From Bdellovibrio bacteriovorus (GTDB lineage Bacteria; Bdellovibrionota; Bdellovibrionia; Bdellovibrionales; Bdellovibrionaceae), in NCBI RefSeq assembly GCF_025558485.1, contig NZ_CP102930.1:2046001-2110000 (forward strand): a stretch of DNA of 64,000 bases, written 5' to 3'. Both the position numbers and the translations under genes were made by a program. Below are positions 18,546-26,732 of this stretch, piece by piece. Positions within the stretch are counted from its first letter, which is position 1, and each line of letters begins with the position of its first letter. The notes below the pieces were generated by a model, which saw only the letters and a list, made by a program, of their open reading frames with translations, made no database searches and was not told where the DNA came from.

Positions 18546-18595
18546 GCTGTAGTGACGGTAGCCGGGCGGCAGCCACAGTGCTGTAGCGACGGTAG
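18546..18595 (+). repeat. Imperfect tandem repeat between prfC and the ABC gene
   Basis: GCTGTAGTGACGGTAG (18546-18561) recurs as GCTGTAGCGACGGTAG (18580-18595), one change in 16, at a period of 34 bp. The bases after each copy are weakly similar too. It occupies most of the 81-bp gap between prfC and the ABC ATPase gene. Function unknown. Confidence 0.6.
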
Positions 18596-18618
18596 TCGCG
18601 GAAGCTGGAGTAGCAACT

Positions 18619-19536
18619 ATGAATTTACCATTAGAAATTTCCAACCTGCGCAAAGCCTACAAAGGCGGCACGGTCGATGCGGTGAAGGGGGTTACTTTCA
18701 CCGTCAAGCCGGGCGAGATCTTTGGTCTTCTGGGGCCGAACGGTGCAGGTAAGACCACGATCATTTCAACAATCACCACGCTGGAAAAACCGACTTCGGG
18801 ATCTGTTCAGGTGTTCGGGGTGGACGTTCAAAAAGATCCGCTTTTTACCAAACGTCAGATCGGTGTGGTTCATCAGGAAGTCATCACTTCAGGCTTTTTT
18901 GATGTGGAAGAAATCCTGACTTTCCATTCTGGCTACTATGGGCTTCGCAATAACAAAGAGCGCATTCACTTCCTTCTGGAAAAATTGTCGCTGTTTGAAC
19001 ATCGCCATAAGAAAGTAAAACAACTTTCCGGCGGGATGAAGCGTCGTCTGATGATCGCCAAGGCTCTGGTTCACAATCCAAAACTTTTGCTATTGGACGA
19101 GCCGACGGCAGGCGTGGATATTCGTCTGCGTGAAGACCTGTGGCGTTTTGTTGAAGAGCTTCGTAATGACGGGATGTCGATTCTTCTGACAACACACTAT
19201 CTGGAAGAAGCCCAGCAGCTTTGTGACCGCGTGGGAATTATCAATCTGGGCAGTCTGGTCGAACTGGGGGAAACCAAGGCGATCATTCGTCAGTACACGC
19301 ATAAAAAAATCCGCGTTGTTTTGACTGAAAAACATCTGTTGCAATCTGAATACCTGCGTGAAGTCATCGGAAAAGAATATCTGTTCGTTGTTCCTCAGAA
19401 TAAAACCTTGGGGGAGTTCCTTAGTGAAGTGACGATCCCGACAGCGTTGATTCAGGATATTCACATTGAGGAAGGTGACTTGGAAGAGGCCTTCTTAAAG
19501 CTTGTCAGCAGAAAAGACGTTCAGGTGCCGCTATGA
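18619..19536 (+). CDS. ABC-2 type exporter, ATP-binding subunit
   Basis: A 305-aa ATPase of the drug/polysaccharide exporter (CcmA/NodI-like) class. Walker A GPNGAGKTT, Q-loop (VHQEV), signature LSGGMKRR, Walker B LLLLDEPTAGVD and the switch His (LLTTHYLEEA) are all present. A C-terminal extension of about 90 residues after the nucleotide-binding domain is usual for this class. It overlaps the permease gene by four bases (ATGA), so both form one transporter. The substrate is unknown. Confidence 0.9.
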   Translation: MNLPLEISNLRKAYKGGTVDAVKGVTFTVKPGEIFGLLGPNGAGKTTIISTITTLEKPTSGSVQVFGVDVQKDPLFTKRQIGVVHQEVITSGFFDVEEILTFHSGYYGLRNNKERIHFLLEKLSLFEHRHKKVKQLSGGMKRRLMIAKALVHNPKLLLLDEPTAGVDIRLREDLWRFVEELRNDGMSILLTTHYLEEAQQLCDRVGIINLGSLVELGETKAIIRQYTHKKIRVVLTEKHLLQSEYLREVIGKEYLFVVPQNKTLGEFLSEVTIPTALIQDIHIEEGDLEEAFLKLVSRKDVQVPL

Positions 19537-20306
19537 CCGGATTCATTACGATTTTTCAGCGCGAAATCGCGCGTTTTCTAAAAGTTATCGTGCAAACGGT
19601 GATCACGCCGTTTATATCCTCGTTTTTGTATCTGTTGATCTTCGGGGTTTCTTTGGGTGAACAGATGCAGGTGCATCAGGGGGTTAGTTATCTCAGCTTT
19701 TTAATCCCGGGCTTGATGATGATGGGCCTTATTAATAACGCCTTCCAAAATGCCTCTTCATCGGTGGTTTCGTCCAAGTTTTCCGGTGATCTGGAAGATC
19801 TGCGTGTGGCGCCGGTGACGGATCAGGAAATCATCTGGGCGATGAGTCTGGCCTCTTTGGTGCGTGGAACGATTGTGGCGTTGATCACTTATTCTGTTGG
19901 CGCGCTTTTCATGTACTACCGACAGGGCGAGTGGTTGATGGTGGCGCATCCTTTGACGACGTTGTTCTTTGTGGTGATGGCGGGCCTGATCTTCGGAATG
20001 ATCGGCATTAGCATTGCGTTCTGGGCCACGACATTCGATCAGTTGTCAGCGTTTTCCGCATTTATTCTGCTGCCGCTGACCTATCTGGGAGGGGTGTTCT
20101 TGTCGATCGAACACCTGCATCCATTCTGGCAGGCTGTTTCCAAGGCGAATCCTTTGTTGTATCTGATCAACGGCCTTCGTTATGGCATTTTAGGTGTCAG
20201 TGACGTCAATGTCTGGACGGCAGCAGTCATCTCGACGATTGGTTTTGTTGTCTTTTTTGCCGTGGCGAAGTTCAGTCTGAAAAAAGGTTCTTTCCAGCGT
20301 TGGTGA
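19533..20306 (+). CDS. ABC-2 type exporter, permease subunit
   Basis: A 257-aa membrane protein with about six hydrophobic segments and the ABC-2 pattern: an N-terminal amphipathic helix, FLIPGLMMMGLINNAF, then a long cytoplasmic loop with DLEDLRVAPV and the C-terminal LPLTYLGGVFLSIEHLHPFWQ....NPL segment. It is the partner of the ATPase it overlaps by four bases. Confidence 0.88.
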   Translation: MTGFITIFQREIARFLKVIVQTVITPFISSFLYLLIFGVSLGEQMQVHQGVSYLSFLIPGLMMMGLINNAFQNASSSVVSSKFSGDLEDLRVAPVTDQEIIWAMSLASLVRGTIVALITYSVGALFMYYRQGEWLMVAHPLTTLFFVVMAGLIFGMIGISIAFWATTFDQLSAFSAFILLPLTYLGGVFLSIEHLHPFWQAVSKANPLLYLINGLRYGILGVSDVNVWTAAVISTIGFVVFFAVAKFSLKKGSFQRW

Positions 20307-20424
20307 TTTATGAAGGCATTTCGTAAGAATCAAAAAGCGCAGTGGAAGTGGTTGGGTCGTTCCATTAATGGGGTGGTCGGATGCCGGCGGCGCGGGACCA
20401 CCGGATTGTGTGTGATGGCGGGAA

Positions 20425-20697
20425 TTAGAATGACGCAGGAGTAGGGGAGGCGGAAGTTTGCGTTCCGTCGTTCACCACGCTGAAATTCAAAGATTCAAAT
20501 TCCTTGTAGCGTCTTCTTTCGTCCTCAAGGCGTTGAGCTTCGATTTTTTCCAGAATTGTATTTTCAGTTTGGACTTCCATTTGTTTACGAGCATCTCTCA
20601 GGCCTTCCATTGTGGTGGAATGAGACGTTCTTAGTCCTGTCTGCGCAGATGCAACAGTCGCAGCCCCTAGTACAGAAACAAGTACAAATTTTTTCAT
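20425..20697 (-). CDS. Small secreted protein
   Basis: A 90-aa protein with a Sec signal peptide (cleavage near ASA-Q, residue 18). The mature part is a charged helix (Glu/Arg-rich, about 30-70), then a Ser/Thr/Pro-rich tail. The frame extends to 20799, but AAGGGG is correctly spaced for the ATG at 20697, which also begins the signal peptide. No family recognised. It is divergent from ffh. Confidence 0.65.
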   Translation of the reverse strand: MKKFVLVSVLGAATVASAQTGLRTSHSTTMEGLRDARKQMEVQTENTILEKIEAQRLEDERRRYKEFESLNFSVVNDGTQTSASPTPASF

Positions 20698-20842
20698 AAA
20701 AGTACCCCTTTGTGAGTCCTCATACCGGGAAACTATCCATAAAGAATGCCTTGACGCGCTGCCGGAGTATATTATTCTCAGTCCCTGCCTCTTTGTCATT
20801 CCGGTGGGGATGGGGTAAAGAAAGATCCTTCAGGAGTTTCAC

Positions 20843-22174
20843 ATGTTTGAGAATTTATCAGATAAAATCATGACAAGCCTTAAGAAGGTCCGCGGTCAGC
20901 ACAAGATCAGCGAGGCCAATATTGAGGAAGTGATCAAGGAAATCCGTCTGAGCCTTCTTGAAGCGGACGTGAACTTCAAGGTCGTAAAAATCTTCATCGA
21001 CAAAGTAAAAGAAAAAGCTCTGGGGCAGGATGTTCTGACGAACGTCAATCCGGGCCAGATGTTTGTTAAAATCGTTCATGATGAATTGGTGAATGTTCTG
21101 GGTGGGGGCGCGGTTGAAATCAACGTGCGCGAAAACCCAAGCGTGATCTTTTTGGTGGGTTTGCAGGGGGCGGGTAAAACCACGTCGGCTGCGAAATTGT
21201 CTTTGTATATCCGCCAGAAATTGAACAAAAAGCCGGGTCTGGTTCCGGCGGACATCTATCGTCCGGCGGCGATTGATCAGTTGCAGACTTTGGGTAAGCA
21301 AAACAACATTCCAACGTTCCCAACCCAAGTGGGCATGAAACCGGAAGAGATTCTGGAAAAAGCCAAGCAGTGGGCCCGCGACAACATGGTCGAAGTGGTC
21401 ATCGTCGATACCGCAGGTCGATTGCAGATTGATGAAGACCTGATGGGCGAACTGGGACGCCTGAAAGAAATCTGGACGCCCCAGGAAATCTTGCTGGTGG
21501 CCGACGCGATGTTAGGGCAGCAGTCCGTAAACGTAGCTGAAGGCTTCCACAAGCGCTTGAATCTAACCGGCCTGGTTCTGACCAAGGTGGACGGGGATGC
21601 GCGCGGTGGTGCGGCTCTGTCGATCCGTGAGGTGACGGGGATTCCTATTAAGTTCCTGGGTGTGGGGGAAAAAGTCTCTGCCTTGGAAGTCTTCCATCCG
21701 GATCGTCTGGCAGGACGTATTTTAGATATGGGGGATGTGCTTTCTTTGGTCGAGAAAGCGCAGGAAGTGATTGATGAAAAAGCGGCTCGGGATTCGGCGA
21801 AAAAGCTGATGAAAAACGAGTTCACGCTGGAAGACTTCCTGACTCAGATTCAGCAGCTCAAAAAGATGGGCGGCTTTGAAAGTATTTTGAAATTTTTACC
21901 GGGCATGGGGGAGTTGAGCAAACAGCTTAAGAACATGACCCCTCCGGATGCAGAAATGAAGAAAATTGAAGCGATCATTCGCTCGATGACGTACCAGGAA
22001 CGGCACAACCATAAGATTTTAAATGCGTCGCGTCGCATGAGGATCGCTCAAGGGAGCGGGACTCAGGTTCAAGACGTGAACAAGCTGATAAAGCAGTTTG
22101 AGGACGCTAAAAAGATGATGGGCGGGCTGATGAAAATGGGTATGGGTCGAGGCGGAATGAAGTTTCCATTTTAG
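20843..22174 (+). CDS. ffh: Signal recognition particle protein Ffh
   Basis: A 443-aa SRP54 GTPase that targets nascent membrane and secreted proteins. N domain (1-95), G domain with G1 GLQGAGKT (106-113), DTAGRLQIDE and TKVDGDARGG, then a Met-rich M domain (about 295-443) ending in a Met/Gly-rich tail that binds signal sequences and 4.5S RNA. Complete and of normal length. It leads the rpsP-khpA-rimM-trmD-rplS cluster. Confidence 0.96.
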   Translation: MFENLSDKIMTSLKKVRGQHKISEANIEEVIKEIRLSLLEADVNFKVVKIFIDKVKEKALGQDVLTNVNPGQMFVKIVHDELVNVLGGGAVEINVRENPSVIFLVGLQGAGKTTSAAKLSLYIRQKLNKKPGLVPADIYRPAAIDQLQTLGKQNNIPTFPTQVGMKPEEILEKAKQWARDNMVEVVIVDTAGRLQIDEDLMGELGRLKEIWTPQEILLVADAMLGQQSVNVAEGFHKRLNLTGLVLTKVDGDARGGAALSIREVTGIPIKFLGVGEKVSALEVFHPDRLAGRILDMGDVLSLVEKAQEVIDEKAARDSAKKLMKNEFTLEDFLTQIQQLKKMGGFESILKFLPGMGELSKQLKNMTPPDAEMKKIEAIIRSMTYQERHNHKILNASRRMRIAQGSGTQVQDVNKLIKQFEDAKKMMGGLMKMGMGRGGMKFPF

Positions 22175-22242
22175 GGCTTGATATTTAACCATGAACCAAG
22201 TACAAACTTGGACTTACTGTTTTTGATACATGAGGTTTAGAA

Positions 22243-22491
22243 ATGGCAGTTGTAATTCGTTTGGCTCGTATGGGCGCTAAGCATGATCCTAAATACCGCG
22301 TAACTGTAGCGGATTCTCGTCGTTATGTGACTGGTAAATTCCTTGATATCCTTGGAACTTACATTCCATCTCCAAAAGGTAACGACAAAAAGGTTGAACT
22401 TGATCTGGCTAAAGTTGAAGAGTGGATCAAAAAAGGTGCTCAACCTACAGATCGCGTAAAACACGTGATCAAATTGGCTCAAGCTAAATAA
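22243..22491 (+). CDS. rpsP: 30S ribosomal protein S16
   Basis: An 82-aa ribosomal protein with the typical start AVVIRLARMGAKHDPKYRV and VEEWIKKGAQPTD..... motif. Length is normal. It stands 68 bp after ffh and begins the usual rpsP-khpA-rimM-trmD order. Codon choice is visibly biased toward GCT, GGT and CGT, as in other highly expressed genes. Confidence 0.96.
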   Translation: MAVVIRLARMGAKHDPKYRVTVADSRRYVTGKFLDILGTYIPSPKGNDKKVELDLAKVEEWIKKGAQPTDRVKHVIKLAQAK

Positions 22492-22553
22492 GTTGTTGGC
22501 TTCCTATTCGGTTTTGTTAAACTATCGGATAGGTACTATCTGTGGGGGTAAAT

Positions 22554-22793
22554 ATGGATAGCTTGAAAGACCTCGTTGAGTTCATGGCAAAATCCCTGGT
22601 GGACAAGCCTGAGAATGTCGAAGTTGATGAAATCCCTGGGCAGCAAACCACACTTCTTGCTTTGAAGGTTGATAAAGAAGACCTTGGTAAAGTGATTGGT
22701 AAGCAAGGTAAAACTGCTGCGGCAATGAGAACTATCATCCGCGCAGCTGGTACAAAGCTGAACAAACGTTATCATTTGGATATCGTTGAATAA
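22554..22793 (+). CDS. khpA: KH-domain RNA-binding protein KhpA
   Basis: A 79-aa single KH domain with the GKVIGKQGKTAAAMRTIIRAAG loop that binds RNA. Proteins of this family bind many transcripts and often act with KhpB. The frame starts at a GTG at 22542, but GGGGG is properly spaced for the ATG at 22554, giving the usual length. Its position between rpsP and rimM is conserved in many bacteria. Confidence 0.92.
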   Translation: MDSLKDLVEFMAKSLVDKPENVEVDEIPGQQTTLLALKVDKEDLGKVIGKQGKTAAAMRTIIRAAGTKLNKRYHLDIVE

Positions 22794-22893
22794 GTTAGCT
22801 CGATAAAATTTAGAGATAATTCTCATGGAAGGGGTTGCCAATAAGGTAACCCCTTTCTTATTTGAGGCAAGCGTGGACTTGCTGGAGACGAAA

Positions 22894-23412
22894 ATGAAGT
22901 TAGTAGGAAAAATTCGCGAAGCTCACGGACTTAAAGGGGACCTTTACGTTCTTGTTTTTTCTGGTGAGATCGCTTGGGCAAAGCGCATGAAAACTTTCGG
23001 TTTGAAAGCCAAGGACTCTGATGAGATCCGTCCTTTCACGGTTGAGCGTACCAAGCCATTCAAAAAAGGTCTGATTGTTAAAGCCAGCGAGGTTACGGAT
23101 CGCACAATGGCTGAAGGTCTGGAGCACATGGAGTTCTACATCGACGACGAGCTTCTGGTGTCCAAGCCGGGCGAAACGATTTACTTGGAAGAAATCAAAA
23201 ACTTCAAACTGAAGAATCCAGAGCAGACTGTTTTGGGCGAGATCGTTGGTTTTTCTTCCAACGGTGTGCAGGATCTTTTGGTGGTTGAAACTGTCACGGG
23301 TAAACAGGCCGAAATCCCATTTGTGGATCAGTTCATCAAAAAAATTGATTTCAAACACCAGGCTGTGGTGATGGATCTTCCTGAAGGTCTGCTCGATCTG
23401 GAAAATGCTTAA
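22894..23412 (+). CDS. rimM: Ribosome maturation factor RimM
   Basis: A 172-aa 30S maturation factor. The N-terminal domain begins [18 protein letters not shown], and the C-terminal PRC-barrel carries [14 protein letters not shown] and [11 protein letters not shown] take the ATG at 22894 (GGAG seven bases ahead) instead of the frame's first start at 22825, because this gives the family's normal N-terminus. It overlaps trmD by eight bases. Confidence 0.93.
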   Translation: MKLVGKIREAHGLKGDLYVLVFSGEIAWAKRMKTFGLKAKDSDEIRPFTVERTKPFKKGLIVKASEVTDRTMAEGLEHMEFYIDDELLVSKPGETIYLEEIKNFKLKNPEQTVLGEIVGFSSNGVQDLLVVETVTGKQAEIPFVDQFIKKIDFKHQAVVMDLPEGLLDLENA

Positions 23413-24232
23413 GATAGATGTGGTCACTCTTTTCCCTGAGATGATTGAAAACGCTGTTTCTCACGGCGTTTTGGGTCAGGCTTTAAAGGGTGATCTGCTG
23501 TCTGTTCAGGCGCACACTCCGCGCGAATTTGCGACCGACAAGCATAAGACCGTCGATGACCGTCCTTTCGGGGGAGGCGACGGCATGATTATGCTTTCAG
23601 AGACTCTAGAAAAGACTCTGAAAAAGGTGAAACATAATACCTCCAAAGTTATCTATCTGTCCCCGCAAGGTTCCGTGCTGACTGACGAAAAGGCGCGGAA
23701 ATTATCCGAAGCTGAACATCTGGTTTTGATCTGCGGCCGTTATGGCGGCATTGATCAGCGAATCATCAACACCTATGTCGATGAAGAAATCTCTATCGGG
23801 GACTATGTGCTTTCCGGCGGGGAGCTGGGGGCGTTGGTGGTGATTGATGCGCTTTCCAGATTTATTCCCGGTGTCCTGGGGCATGCGGATTCTGCGGATC
23901 AGGATAGTTTTTCTCAAGGACTGCTTGAGCATCCCAACTTCACCAGACCGCGACAGTATCTGGATCAGGAAGTGCCAGAGGTGTTGCTCAGTGGGAATCA
24001 CAAGCTGATCGCCGAGTGGAAAGAAAAAGTGTCGGCCCTGGTGACGTTGAAAAAGCGTCCGGATTTATTTAAAGAATATCTTAAAGTGAAGCGTGAAGAA
24101 TATCATGCGCAGAAAAAGAAAAAGACTGCCGAGCCTTTAAAGGAACTTCTGAAGTTCTGGCAGCAAATGTCTTTTCAGGACCGTAAAGTTTTGGGTCTTG
24201 AAGGGTTGAATGAGGAAGACTTCAATGGCTGA
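23405..24232 (+). CDS. trmD: tRNA (guanine-N1-)-methyltransferase
   Basis: A 275-aa SPOUT methyltransferase making m1G37 in tRNAs. Seen: [13 protein letters not shown] start, the GGGDGMIM motif, [13 protein letters not shown] and the knot region [15 protein letters not shown]. About 25 residues longer than E. coli TrmD, with a Lys-rich stretch in the C-terminal domain ([13 protein letters not shown]). It overlaps rimM at its start and the RNA methyltransferase gene at its end by eight bases each. Confidence 0.95.
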   Translation: MLKIDVVTLFPEMIENAVSHGVLGQALKGDLLSVQAHTPREFATDKHKTVDDRPFGGGDGMIMLSETLEKTLKKVKHNTSKVIYLSPQGSVLTDEKARKLSEAEHLVLICGRYGGIDQRIINTYVDEEISIGDYVLSGGELGALVVIDALSRFIPGVLGHADSADQDSFSQGLLEHPNFTRPRQYLDQEVPEVLLSGNHKLIAEWKEKVSALVTLKKRPDLFKEYLKVKREEYHAQKKKKTAEPLKELLKFWQQMSFQDRKVLGLEGLNEEDFNG

Positions 24233-24809
24233 AGAAACACCCTACGTGCCACGTTTGGCGATTGGTCTGGTTCACTATCCGGTTCGTGATCGTCTGCAAA
24301 AAACTGTGGCCACCAATGTGACTAATTTCGATATCCATGACATTGCCCGTGCGGCGACGGTCTATGGGGTGGAAAAATATTACATCATCCATCCCATGAA
24401 AGAGCAGCTCATGTTCGTGGACCGTGTTTTGGACCACTGGCGCACCGGACAAGGGGCGAAGTTCAACCCCATGAGAAAGACCGCTCTGGGCAACGTAATG
24501 GCCGTTGAGAGCGTCGAACAGGCGATGGCTGACTGGAATGTGCCCGAGGCACTAACAATCGCAACCACAGCCCGTACAGAGTGGGCGAAGCATAAATACA
24601 GTTTTGCTGAGCTGCGCAATGAAATGCATGTGGCCCAAAAGCCAGTTTTTATGCTATTTGGTACAGGCTTCGGTTTGACGGAAGATCTCATCAGATCCTG
24701 TTCAGGGGTTCTGGAGAGTATTAGGGGTGCTCCCCCCAAAGATTATCGGCATCTTTCAGTAAGATCTGCCGTAAGTATCTGTCTTGACCGTGTCATGGGT
24801 CCATGGTAG
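24225..24809 (+). CDS. TrmD-associated SPOUT-like RNA methyltransferase
   Basis: A 194-aa protein of the RNA methyltransferase family found beside or fused to TrmD in delta-type proteobacteria (Methyltrn_RNA_4 type; assignment from memory of the pattern). Seen: [10 protein letters not shown] start, N-terminal [22 protein letters not shown] and a C-terminal [17 protein letters not shown], which resemble the cofactor-binding knot. GAGGAAG lies ahead of the ATG at 24225, inside the end of trmD, so translation is coupled. The target RNA is not known to me. Confidence 0.7.
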   Translation: MAEETPYVPRLAIGLVHYPVRDRLQKTVATNVTNFDIHDIARAATVYGVEKYYIIHPMKEQLMFVDRVLDHWRTGQGAKFNPMRKTALGNVMAVESVEQAMADWNVPEALTIATTARTEWAKHKYSFAELRNEMHVAQKPVFMLFGTGFGLTEDLIRSCSGVLESIRGAPPKDYRHLSVRSAVSICLDRVMGPW

Positions 24810-24857
24810 ACCCTTGTTTTACTTTTTGTGAAAATTGACTGCTATAAGGATTAAGCA

Positions 24858-25229
24858 ATGGCTAAAGAAACAAACCTCGTTCGTCGCGTTAGTGCTAAAG
24901 CTGCTAACAAAAACATCCAGTCCTTCAACTCTGGTGATACTGTTAACGTATTCGTTAAAGTAAAAGAGGGTGAGAAAGAGCGTGTTCAGCTTTACAAAGG
25001 TATCGTAACTAAGATTCAAGGTTCTGGTACTTCAAAATCTTTCACAGTTCGTAAGATGTCTGCTGGTGTAGGCGTTGAAAGAACTTTCCCATTCGCATCT
25101 CCAGCTATTGATAAAGTTGAGATCGTGAACATGGGTAAAGTACGTCGTTCAAGACTTTACTACCTTCGTGACCTTAAAGGTAAAGCTGCGAAAATCGAAT
25201 CTGAATTGGTTACTTCCAAAGCAGAATAG
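24858..25229 (+). CDS. rplS: 50S ribosomal protein L19
   Basis: A 123-aa ribosomal protein with the family pattern FNSGDTVNVFVKVKEGEKERVQ.YKGIV and GVGVERTFPFASP, and the C-terminal VRRSRLYYLRDLKGKAAKI. AAGGAT precedes the ATG. Codon bias is strong, as for rpsP. A terminator follows. Confidence 0.96.
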   Translation: MAKETNLVRRVSAKAANKNIQSFNSGDTVNVFVKVKEGEKERVQLYKGIVTKIQGSGTSKSFTVRKMSAGVGVERTFPFASPAIDKVEIVNMGKVRRSRLYYLRDLKGKAAKIESELVTSKAE

Positions 25230-25260
25230 TTTTAACGCTTCTAAAGCTTTAAAAACAAGA

Positions 25261-25289
25261 ACCTGGAGTTTAGCGACTCCGGGTTTTTT
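25261..25289 (+). terminator. Terminator after rplS
   Basis: ACCTGGAGT (25261-25269) pairs with ACTCCGGGT (25276-25284), one G-T pair, loop TTAGCG, followed by TTTTTT. It separates the ribosomal run from rnhB. Confidence 0.88.
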
Positions 25290-25391
25290 GCTTTCTGACG
25301 AAGCAGCGCGGAAAAAGCTTGTCTAACGAAGTACTCAGTGACCTTTTTGGGTCTTCCTCTATATGATCGTGGCCTTACATCGAGGCACTGC

Positions 25392-26012
25392 TTGGCTAAA
25401 AAAGAAAAAATTGAATTCCCCAAAATCGACTGGCGCACATTTTCCCCTAATCCTGTGATTGGTGTGGACGAGGTGGGACGCGGTTGTTTGGCGGGGCCGG
25501 TTTATGCTGCCGCAGTGATTTTTAAATCAGACGCCTTAAGTGATCAGGTTACTGATTCCAAACTTATATCCGAAAAGCGTCGCGATGAAATGGCCGAGTT
25601 GATTTTGCAGGAACACCATGTGGGCATCGGCTTCGCAACGGTGGAGGAAATCGACGAGTTGAATATTCTGAATGCCTCATTGCTGGCGATGAAAAGAGCC
25701 GTTGAACAACTGGGTGTAAAAAAAGGCCATGTGCTGGTTGATGGAAACAAGAAAATTCCGGATCTGCGTGGCTTTGATCAGACCACTGTTGTTAAAGGTG
25801 ATTTACGTGTGGCGCCGATTTCTGCGGCGTCCATTGTGGCGAAAGTGACTCGTGATCGTTTGATGAAAGATCTGGGGGCACAGTATCCGCACTATGGCTT
25901 CGAAGTTCACAAGGGCTACTCCACGCCCGTCCACAAACAAAGCATCGTCACGCACGGACCGTGCATCGTGCACCGCCGCTCTTTCGCGGGCGTCAAGGAA
26001 TACGTCCGCTAA
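25392..26012 (+). CDS. rnhB: Ribonuclease HII
   Basis: A 206-aa enzyme that nicks RNA in RNA-DNA hybrids and removes single ribonucleotides. Catalytic acidic residues sit in [16 protein letters not shown] (Asp and Glu) and in the [11 protein letters not shown] segment; the C-terminal [17 protein letters not shown] region is typical. I prefer the TTG at 25392, which has GAGG six bases ahead, over the GTG at 25338. The next gene's frame begins inside this one. Confidence 0.92.
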   Translation: MAKKEKIEFPKIDWRTFSPNPVIGVDEVGRGCLAGPVYAAAVIFKSDALSDQVTDSKLISEKRRDEMAELILQEHHVGIGFATVEEIDELNILNASLLAMKRAVEQLGVKKGHVLVDGNKKIPDLRGFDQTTVVKGDLRVAPISAASIVAKVTRDRLMKDLGAQYPHYGFEVHKGYSTPVHKQSIVTHGPCIVHRRSFAGVKEYVR

Positions 26013-26361
26013 ATCGGAAACCGCCCTGTACTGGGCGCACGAGCGGGGTCTGCATTCTGAAAATCATGTTCTGAATCACTATCTGAAAAAGCAATATCGG
26101 CTGGTTGGGCAAAGGGTCAAAACGCCTTTTGCCGAGGTGGATCTTTTGCTGCGCGCTCCGCAAGGGCATCTTTTGATGGTCGAAGTGAAGACTGCAAACC
26201 TTATGGAGTTTCAGCCATTCCGGGTTTCGCAAAAACAAAAGGCGCGACTTCTGCGGGCGATGCAGTTTCTGGCATCCCGTTGGGATATGTTGGTGGAAGT
26301 CCACTGGGCCTTTGTCACAAAAGAAGGGGAGATCACGGTGTTTGAGGACATCAGTGGTTGA
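25894..26361 (+). CDS. UPF0102 (YraN-like) endonuclease-fold protein
   Basis: From about residue 47 the product matches UPF0102: an N-terminal [14 protein letters not shown] helix, then [22 protein letters not shown], the Asp and Glu-x-Lys nuclease core, and a helical [18 protein letters not shown]. The family follows rnhB in many genomes; its role is unclear. The only standard start is ATG at 25894, 119 bp inside rnhB, giving an extra 45-residue basic leader that is probably a shadow of rnhB. A CTG at 26026 would fit the domain edge but has no good ribosome site. The true start is unresolved. Confidence 0.72.
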   Translation: MASKFTRATPRPSTNKASSRTDRASCTAALSRASRNTSAKSETALYWAHERGLHSENHVLNHYLKKQYRLVGQRVKTPFAEVDLLLRAPQGHLLMVEVKTANLMEFQPFRVSQKQKARLLRAMQFLASRWDMLVEVHWAFVTKEGEITVFEDISG

Positions 26362-26393
26362 CTGAAGCTGCCGTATTCGGGGGACAATGATTT

Positions 26394-26732
26394 ATGAAGA
26401 AAATCCTGACCCTTCTTTTTCTGCTAACTATTCAAGCTCAAAGTGCCCATGCACAGTCTTTGCGAAATTTTCTGGCGACCTGTGGATGGGGTGTTGTGGG
26501 TGGAGCAGCTCTTGGTGTTGTCAGTCTGGCCTTTGAAGACAAGCCCAGCGAAAGTTGGAACAATGTGGCCCGCGGGGCTTCCTTGGGACTTTACGCGGGA
26601 ATGGGCTACGGTCTTTATGCGATGAACAGGCCGCCTGCGACTTATCAGCAGCCGGACTTCGCGATCATTCCGACCTTTGAAAAAGGTCAGGTCGAAGGTG
26701 TTCGAATCACCAAAACTCTTTTTGATTTTTAG
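26394..26732 (+). CDS. Small exported protein with Gly-rich hydrophobic hairpin
   Basis: A 112-aa protein with a Sec signal peptide (cleavage near AHA-Q, residue 20), then two Gly/Ala-rich hydrophobic segments (WGVVGGAALGVVSL and GASLGLYAGMGYGLYAM) that could cross a membrane. No family recognised. Its stop codon shares four bases with the convergent lptD stop (TTAG). Confidence 0.6.
   Translation: MKKILTLLFLLTIQAQSAHAQSLRNFLATCGWGVVGGAALGVVSLAFEDKPSESWNNVARGASLGLYAGMGYGLYAMNRPPATYQQPDFAIIPTFEKGQVEGVRITKTLFDF

Noticed and set aside
20310..20444. 44-codon plus-strand ORF after the ABC permease
   Set aside because: It begins three bases after the permease stop but has no proper ribosome site, a composition heavy in Arg and Gly, and runs into the convergent gene. 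A GGTGGTC/GACCACC dyad inside it more likely marks a 3' structure.
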